A stretch of DNA of 8,718 nucleotides from Crocinitomicaceae bacterium (lineage in GTDB: Bacteria; Bacteroidota; Bacteroidia; Flavobacteriales_D; Crocinitomicaceae): NCBI GenBank assembly GCA_023264075.1, contig JALQTG010000030.1, positions 1 to 8,718 of the forward strand, read 5' to 3'. The notes under the pieces are model-generated. The model searched no databases. It saw only the letters and a list, made by a program, of their open reading frames with translations, and was not told where the DNA came from. A program made the translations under genes and the position numbers. Below, piece after piece: positions 1-5,117 of the stretch (the first letter of the stretch is position 1; the number at the start of each line of letters is the position of its first letter).

Positions 1-264
1 ATCACTCAGTTAGACAAGGTATTTCAAGAAGGGTATAAACAGGTTACCATTGATATGTCGGACATTAGCTACATTAACAGCAGTGGCTTAAATTTGCTTG
101 TTCGACTATTGACGAAAGTTCGCAACAAAGGGGGAGAATTAATTCTAATCGCACTTTCAGAAAGTGTGGAAAAGCTTTTTTTCATCACCAAATTAACATC
201 AATATTCACAATTTGTGCAACAATACAGGACGCACAAAACATTTTTAATGCACAAGAGGCATGA
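1..264 (+). CDS. STAS-domain protein (anti-sigma factor antagonist-like), 5' truncated by the window edge
   Basis: The reading frame is open from base 1 and ends with TGA at 262-264, giving the last 87 residues; the true start lies upstream. The segment 'IDMSDISYINSSGLNLLV' (visible residues 17-34) matches the core of STAS domains such as SpoIIAA: a beta strand, then the loop with the phosphorylatable serine and a helix. Ser27 (codon 79-81) aligns with SpoIIAA Ser58, and the preceding Asp is Asn here. A second strand (GGELILIAL) and a final helix complete the fold. Family members bind partner-switching kinases or anti-sigma factors in the cytoplasm, controlled by phosphorylation of that serine. 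No kinase or phosphatase partner is visible, so the process controlled is unknown. An ATGA overlap joins it to purA, so the two are probably cotranscribed and translationally coupled. The annotated-looking ATG at 55 is internal to the domain and is not the real start. Confidence 0.85.
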   Translation: MTQLDKVFQEGYKQVTIDMSDISYINSSGLNLLVRLLTKVRNKGGELILIALSESVEKLFFITKLTSIFTICATIQDAQNIFNAQEA

Positions 265-1538
265 ACAAAGTAGACGTTTTATTAGGCTTACAATGGGGAG
301 ACGAAGGAAAAGGGAAAATCGTAGATGTTCTCACTCCCAAATACGACATTATCGCACGCTTCCAAGGAGGACCCAACGCTGGACACACTCTTGAGTTTGA
401 CGGTATCAAACACGTGTTACACACCATCCCATCCGGAATTTTCCGAGAAGACACCCTAAACGTTATCGGAAACGGAGTCGTAATTGATCCGGTGATTTTT
501 CAGCGAGAAATTGAAAAGTTAGCACCATTTAATATTGACGTGAAAAGTCGTTTACTTATCTCAAACAAAGCACACTTGATCTTGCCGACGCATCGCTTAC
601 TTGACGCAGCTTCTGAACAAGCAAAAGGAAAATCAAAAATCGGTTCCACCCTCAAAGGAATCGGTCCAACGTACATGGACAAAACCGGTAGAAACGGGCT
701 TCGCGTAGGTGATATTTTTACCCCCAATTTCAAAGAGAAATACGATCAATTGGTTGAGAAACATGTGGGCATTTTAAGCCATCATGACAATTTTGAATAT
801 GACCTTGCAGAACTTGAGCCAGCTTTCTTCGAAGGAATTGAACTTTTAAAAAGCCTTACCACTATTGACAGTGAGCACTATTTAAATAACGCCCTAAAAG
901 AAGGCAAAACAATACTGGCTGAAGGAGCCCAAGGAACGCTATTGGATATTGATTTTGGAAGCTACCCATTCGTTACTTCATCCAATACCATTACCGCTGG
1001 GACATGCACCGGACTGGGAGTTGCACCAACACGCATCGGTAATGTAATCGGAATTTTTAAAGCATATTGCACGCGTGTTGGAAGCGGGCCGTTCCCAACA
1101 GAGCTACATGATGGAATAGGTGAAAAAATTCGCAAGGAAGGATTCGAATTCGGAGCAACAACTGGAAGACCAAGAAGATGTGGATGGATTGATCTGCCTT
1201 CCTTGAAATACGCAATAATGATCAATGGAGCAACTGAACTTTCTATGATGAAATCCGATGTACTGGATAACTTTGAAACGATCAAAGTTTGTACACATTA
1301 CGAAATTGAAGGCAAGAAAATTGATTATTTACCGTTTGACATTAAAGATGTCGAGGTAAATCCTATCTACGAAGAGGTAAAAGGATGGAATTGTGACTTA
1401 ACTAAATTGACGTCATTCGATGATGCACCTCAAGAACTAAAAGACTATGTAGCCTATCTTGAGAAACATCTTGAAGTGCCAATTACAACAGTTTCAGTTG
1501 GTCCAGATAGAACTCAAACATTAACGAATAAACATTAA
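261..1538 (+). CDS. purA: Adenylosuccinate synthetase (PurA)
   Basis: Catalyses the GTP-dependent condensation of IMP and aspartate to adenylosuccinate, the first committed step from IMP to AMP, in the cytoplasm. The 425 residues match the usual family length (about 420-430). Visible signatures in order: the N-terminal 'QWGDEGKGK' loop (residues 11-19) with catalytic Asp14; 'GGPNAGHT' (36-43) with catalytic His42; 'GSTLKGIGPTYMDK' around residues 128-141, the IMP-binding segment; 'EGAQGTLLDIDFGSYPFVTS', the family signature; 'GATTGRPRRCGW' near 300, which contacts aspartate and IMP; and 'VGPDRTQT' at the C-terminus, the GTP-binding end. All key residues are present, so it should be active. 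The ATG at 261 overlaps the upstream TGA as ATGA. The only SD-like bases (AGAGG, 255-259) are too close to the ATG, so initiation probably relies on coupling or on the SD-independent mode common in Bacteroidota. The TAA at 1536-1538 directly abuts the next gene's start. Confidence 0.98.
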   Translation: MNKVDVLLGLQWGDEGKGKIVDVLTPKYDIIARFQGGPNAGHTLEFDGIKHVLHTIPSGIFREDTLNVIGNGVVIDPVIFQREIEKLAPFNIDVKSRLLISNKAHLILPTHRLLDAASEQAKGKSKIGSTLKGIGPTYMDKTGRNGLRVGDIFTPNFKEKYDQLVEKHVGILSHHDNFEYDLAELEPAFFEGIELLKSLTTIDSEHYLNNALKEGKTILAEGAQGTLLDIDFGSYPFVTSSNTITAGTCTGLGVAPTRIGNVIGIFKAYCTRVGSGPFPTELHDGIGEKIRKEGFEFGATTGRPRRCGWIDLPSLKYAIMINGATELSMMKSDVLDNFETIKVCTHYEIEGKKIDYLPFDIKDVEVNPIYEEVKGWNCDLTKLTSFDDAPQELKDYVAYLEKHLEVPITTVSVGPDRTQTLTNKH

Positions 1539-3092
1539 TTGCAGAAATCTGTCAGCATATCAAAAATTGCGCTTGTCCTAATAAGCGCATTTTTTTTGTG
1601 GAACTATTCCTTCGGTCAAATCGACTCACTAGAGCTCGTTGAAGGAGTGGACAAGCTTATCCTGCAAAGCAAAAGTGGGCGATATTTACTCAAGGGCAAC
1701 GTAGTCATTAAACAAAATAATGACCGAATGTACTGTGATTCTGCTTATTACTATTACAGAAAAAAAGAGGTGTACGCCTATGGAAAAGTACATCTCAATA
1801 AAAAAGACACCTTGAACTTGTATTGCGATTCCTTGTTTTTCAACATGAAAACGGAATATGCTAAACTATGGGGAAACGTACGATTGAGAGACAATGAATA
1901 CCGGCTGAGCACAGACTCTATGGACTACGATGCAAAACTTGATCGCGGAGTATATAAAAACGGAGGTATGATCACGAACATTGTTTCTGATGAACGACTA
2001 ACGAGCAAAGTGGGATACTTCTATCCGAAGTCAAAAGACTTCTTTTTCAGAAGCGACGTTATGTACACATCGAATGAATACAAGGTAACTACAGACACCC
2101 TTCAATTCAATGGCAGAAAAAAAAGAGCCTATTTCTTTGGCCCGACAGACATCATTAGTCAAGACGCTAAAATGTATTGTGAAAGTGGCTGGTATGATGT
2201 AAACAAAGAAGAAGGTGTCCTTCAAAAGAACGCATCCATATTGCGGGACCAAGAAACTATTTTCGCGGACAGCCTATACTACAATAGTCCTAAAGGTTTG
2301 TCAATTGGTCAGGGTAACGTCTTGATTCGAGATAGCTCACAGCACATCGAGTTTTCAGGAGACTATGCGCGCAGCTCAGAAAAAGAGAGTGTAGCACTTA
2401 TCACTGGAAAAGCGCTTGTAAAACGTTTTGAAGACCCCCTGGACACCTTATTTATTCATGCCGACACCCTTTTCAATCACCTAGATTCACTCAATGATAG
2501 CCGACTTGTACTCGCATACCATGGCGTGAATGTTTACAAAAAAGACCTTCAAGGCGTGTGCGACTCGTTAAGCTATGATCGCCCTCAAGGGAGGATGACG
2601 TTATTCCACAACCCTGTTCTATGGACAGGTAAAGCACAGCTATCAGGAGACACTATTACCGCCATTGAAAAAGAAGGAAAAATACACAAAGCATTCATCC
2701 AGCACAATGCACTTACTGTTTCTGAGGTTGATAGCGCCGCATATTACAATCAAGTTTATGGAAGAAATATGGTTACCTATTTTGACAGCGCTTCCATTCG
2801 AAGAGTCGACATATTGGGAAATGCCAAATCAATCAATTTCATTGAAGAAGAAAAGGAGAATGACACCACCGTAATGGTAAAGCAACAAGGGATGAATCGC
2901 ATCTATTCTTCAGATATTACACTATACTTTAAAAAAGGTAACATTGAAGGCGTAACATACCGTGAAGCTCCTGATGGCGTTATGTACCCAATGGATCAGA
3001 TCAAACAAAATGAAGCACGCGTAGAACAGTTTAAGTGGGACATTTCAAGACGTCCTCTTTCGTGGCAAGGAATGATTCAAGAGGAAGATTAA
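1539..3092 (+). CDS. Exported OstA/LptA-like protein (OstA_2-type), putative LPS-transport/envelope protein
   Basis: A 517-residue protein with a clear signal peptide: a basic N-terminus (K3, K9), a hydrophobic core 'IALVLISAFFLW' and a likely cleavage near Gln27 (SFG-Q). The mature part is almost all beta-strand-like and built from about 12 degenerate repeats of roughly 30 residues centred on [D/E]-[S/T]-x-x-[Y/F] (Asp67, 97, 126, 186, 215, 244, 275, 309, 342, 371, 398), as expected for an OstA/LptA beta-jellyroll. The C-terminus 'YFKKGNIEGVTYREAPDG' followed by 'YPMDQI' and a W-x(4)-RP element resembles the Bacteroidota OstA-like family. LptA/LptD-N relatives form a periplasmic bridge carrying LPS to the outer membrane; that role here is inferred from family. 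The start is TTG at 1539: purA's TAA precedes it in the same frame, and the first downstream Met is residue 64, which would remove the signal peptide. An intrinsic-terminator-like hairpin lies inside codons 10-20. The start choice is the least certain point. Confidence 0.85.
   Translation: MQKSVSISKIALVLISAFFLWNYSFGQIDSLELVEGVDKLILQSKSGRYLLKGNVVIKQNNDRMYCDSAYYYYRKKEVYAYGKVHLNKKDTLNLYCDSLFFNMKTEYAKLWGNVRLRDNEYRLSTDSMDYDAKLDRGVYKNGGMITNIVSDERLTSKVGYFYPKSKDFFFRSDVMYTSNEYKVTTDTLQFNGRKKRAYFFGPTDIISQDAKMYCESGWYDVNKEEGVLQKNASILRDQETIFADSLYYNSPKGLSIGQGNVLIRDSSQHIEFSGDYARSSEKESVALITGKALVKRFEDPLDTLFIHADTLFNHLDSLNDSRLVLAYHGVNVYKKDLQGVCDSLSYDRPQGRMTLFHNPVLWTGKAQLSGDTITAIEKEGKIHKAFIQHNALTVSEVDSAAYYNQVYGRNMVTYFDSASIRRVDILGNAKSINFIEEEKENDTTVMVKQQGMNRIYSSDITLYFKKGNIEGVTYREAPDGVMYPMDQIKQNEARVEQFKWDISRRPLSWQGMIQEED
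1568..1597 (+). terminator. Intrinsic-terminator-like hairpin with U8, inside the signal-peptide codons of the OstA-like gene
   Basis: TGCGCTTGT (1568-1576) pairs with ATAAGCGCA (1581-1589) through nine base pairs, including one G-U, closing a 4-base loop (CCTA). It is followed at once by eight T (1590-1597). The form is that of a rho-independent terminator. It begins 29 bases after the purA stop, where a purA terminator would be expected, yet it encodes part of residues 10-20 of the next protein. It may end a share of purA transcripts and act as an attenuator for the downstream gene. The structure is read directly; activity is inferred. Confidence 0.65.
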
Positions 3093-3134
3093 ACCCTCAT
3101 TCAGCTTCTTAGTTTCCTGCTTTCAGTCGCTTTC

Positions 3135-3148
3135 CACCATGCATGGTG
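3135..3148. promoter_or_regulatory. 14-base perfect palindrome, possible operator upstream of the topoisomerase operon
   Basis: CACCATGCATGGTG is identical to its reverse complement with no spacer. It lies 42 bases after the stop of the OstA-like gene and about 20 bases upstream of the predicted -33 element. No T tract follows on the plus strand (the bases after it are AATAACC), so it is a poor intrinsic terminator. A dimeric regulator site is plausible, but no cognate regulator is recognisable here. Confidence 0.35.
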
Positions 3149-3167
3149 AATAACCTCTAAAAAAAAG

Positions 3168-3199
3168 TGTGCAAAGGGGTCGCTTATTCATTAATTTTG
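3168..3199 (+). promoter_or_regulatory. Predicted Bacteroidota-type sigma-A promoter of the topoisomerase operon
   Basis: TAATTTTG at 3192-3199 is an exact match to the Bacteroidota -7 consensus TAnnTTTG. TGTG at 3168-3171 is a one-mismatch -33 element (consensus TTTG) with a 20-base spacer, inside the normal range. An A8 tract (3159-3166) just upstream could act as an UP-like element. Transcription would begin about 6-8 bases after 3199, giving a leader of roughly 20 bases before the ATG at 3227. It is the only strong candidate in the 134-base gap preceding the operon. Confidence 0.6.
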
Positions 3200-3226
3200 T
3201 TAGGTTGAGTAAGACGCTTAAGTGCT

Positions 3227-5113
3227 ATGGCAGAAAATAATTATACAGAAGATAATATACGCTCATTAGACTGGAAAGAACACATTCGTTTGCGTCCTGG
3301 AATGTATATTGGGAAACTCGGTGACGGGGCTTCTGCGGACGATGGAATTTACATTTTACTAAAAGAGGTTATCGACAACTCCATTGACGAATTCGTCATG
3401 GGGAACGGAAAAAAGATTGAAATCAAAGTAAAAGATGGATTAGTTTCTGTTCGTGATTATGGTCGTGGAATTCCTCTTGGAAAAGTAGTTGATGTAGTAT
3501 CGAAAATAAATACTGGGGGAAAATACGACTCCAAAGCATTTAAGAAATCCGTAGGACTAAATGGAGTCGGTACGAAAGCTACAAATGCCCTTAGTAGCCA
3601 TTTCATGGTTTACTCTGTTCGCGATGGAGAACTTAAACGCGCTTCTTTTTCACGCGGTGAATTAGTCGAAGAAAGTGAAGTCGAAAAAACAACCGAAGCC
3701 AACGGAACATACGTTGAGTTTTCTCCAGATGAAAGCATCTTCAAAAAGTTTGTCTACAAAACACCATACATCGATAAGATGTTATGGAATTATTGTTACC
3801 TCAACAGGGGACTAACCATCCATTTCAATGGAGAGCGTTATAACTCGAAAGATGGATTAAAAGATTTACTCGAGCAAAATCAGGATGGAGACCCCCTCTA
3901 CCCGATTATTCACTTAGAAGGAGAAGATATTGAGGTAGCCTTTACTCATGGAAAAACGTATGGAGAAGATTACTACTCTTTTGTGAACGGTCAGCACACC
4001 ACGCAAGGCGGAACACATCAGAGCGCTTTTCGAGAAGCAGTGGCTAAAGTGATACGGGACTTTTACAATAAAAACTACGAGGCTTCCGATATCCGACAAT
4101 CCATTGTAGCGGCTTGTGCTGTGAAGGTCGTAGAGCCGGTATTCGAATCACAAACAAAAACAAAACTAGGGTCTCAAGAAATCGAGCCTGGAGGGAAGTC
4201 CATGCGGGCATTTATCAACGATTTCCTAAAGGAAAAACTCGATAACTACTTGCACAGAAATCCAGATGTAGCAGAAATCATAGAGCGAAAAATAAAGCAA
4301 TCTGAAAAGGAACGTAAAGAACTTTCAGGTATACGTAAACTCGCCAGAGACCGTGCGAAAAAATCTAGTTTACACAACAAGAAATTGCGCGATTGCCGTG
4401 TGCATTTGACCGATATGAAAGATGACCGCCGGGAGGAAACAACTCTTTTCATTACAGAGGGTGACTCTGCGAGTGGTTCGATTACTAAGTCACGCAATGT
4501 AAATACGCAAGCGGTATTTAGCTTGCGCGGAAAACCACTCAACTCCTATGGACTCACCAAGAAGGTCGTGTATGAAAACGAGGAGTTCAACCTCATTCAA
4601 GCGGCACTCGACATTGAAGACGAGATGGACAACTTGCGCTACAGCAAAATTGTTATTGCCACCGATGCCGACGTCGATGGAATGCACATCCGTATGCTCT
4701 TGCTTACGTTCTTTTTACAGTTTTTTCCAGATTTGGTAAAACGGAATCATGTGTACGTCTTACAAACGCCATTATTCAGAGTGCGCAACAAGAAAAAAAC
4801 ATTCTACTGCTACTCTGAAGACGAGCGACGTGCGGCCATTGAAGAAATTGGTAAGAATGCGGAAATTACGCGCTTTAAGGGGCTTGGTGAAATCTCTCCG
4901 GATGAATTCAAGAACTTTATCGGGGAAGACATCCGACTTGAACCGGTTCTACTTACAAAAAGCTCTTCCATTGATGATATTCTATCCTTTTACATGGGTA
5001 AAAACACGCCCGACCGTCAGGAGTTTATTATTAACAACCTGAAGGTAGAGAAAGATTTGGAAGAAGAACTCGCGAAAGAACAAGAAGAAAAGAATTTAGA
5101 TAAAGCTTCCTAA
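3227..5113 (+). CDS. parE: Type IIA DNA topoisomerase subunit B (topoisomerase IV ParE-like)
   Basis: ATPase subunit of a type IIA topoisomerase, working with the ParC-like product of the next gene to pass one DNA duplex through another. The 628 residues match ParE (about 630). Domains: GHKL ATPase (about 10-210) with 'EVIDNSIDE' (catalytic Glu47, Mg-binding Asn51), 'DYGRGIP' (77-83) and the glycine loop 'VGLNGVGTKATNALS' (109-123); transducer (about 215-390) with the QTK loop Gln309-Thr310-Lys311; and TOPRIM (about 405-520) with 'EGDSASG' (Glu411, Asp413) and 'DADVD' (Asp480, 482, 484). The tail contains 'RFKGLGEISPDEF' and a short charged end. The form 'EGDSASG' (not SAGG) and Arg in 'LRGK' favour ParE over GyrB, and the large TOPRIM insertion of proteobacterial GyrB is absent. 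The start ATG at 3227 follows a good promoter; no SD is seen. A gyrB-type name cannot be fully excluded, but the neighbouring subunit A also looks like topoisomerase IV. Confidence 0.95.
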   Translation: MAENNYTEDNIRSLDWKEHIRLRPGMYIGKLGDGASADDGIYILLKEVIDNSIDEFVMGNGKKIEIKVKDGLVSVRDYGRGIPLGKVVDVVSKINTGGKYDSKAFKKSVGLNGVGTKATNALSSHFMVYSVRDGELKRASFSRGELVEESEVEKTTEANGTYVEFSPDESIFKKFVYKTPYIDKMLWNYCYLNRGLTIHFNGERYNSKDGLKDLLEQNQDGDPLYPIIHLEGEDIEVAFTHGKTYGEDYYSFVNGQHTTQGGTHQSAFREAVAKVIRDFYNKNYEASDIRQSIVAACAVKVVEPVFESQTKTKLGSQEIEPGGKSMRAFINDFLKEKLDNYLHRNPDVAEIIERKIKQSEKERKELSGIRKLARDRAKKSSLHNKKLRDCRVHLTDMKDDRREETTLFITEGDSASGSITKSRNVNTQAVFSLRGKPLNSYGLTKKVVYENEEFNLIQAALDIEDEMDNLRYSKIVIATDADVDGMHIRMLLLTFFLQFFPDLVKRNHVYVLQTPLFRVRNKKKTFYCYSEDERRAAIEEIGKNAEITRFKGLGEISPDEFKNFIGEDIRLEPVLLTKSSSIDDILSFYMGKNTPDRQEFIINNLKVEKDLEEELAKEQEEKNLDKAS

Positions 5114-5117
5114 AACT

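Noticed and set aside
89..96. TAAATTTG, an exact TAnnTTTG match that could be an internal promoter for purA.
   Set aside because: No good -33 element at the right distance, it lies in the STAS core codons, and such matches are expected by chance in AT-rich DNA.
150..182. Hairpin (150-168, stem around CACTTT/AAAGTG) followed by a T7 run (176-182) inside the STAS gene.
   Set aside because: Seven bases separate the stem from the T run, which is too far for an intrinsic terminator, and the bases are explained by conserved STAS coding sequence.
962..1285. Minus-strand open frame of 107 codons within purA.
   Set aside because: Antisense shadow of a well-conserved gene; its translation shows no recognisable domain.
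3093..3226. Possible small ORF or ncRNA in the largest intergenic gap.
   Set aside because: Only very short frames such as a 4-codon ATG at 3139 exist, and nothing beyond the palindrome and promoter shows structure.
4548..5042. Two plus-strand frames overlapping the TOPRIM end of the subunit B gene.
   Set aside because: They are out-of-frame readings of an intact, conserved gene; no frameshift is present in the real frame.
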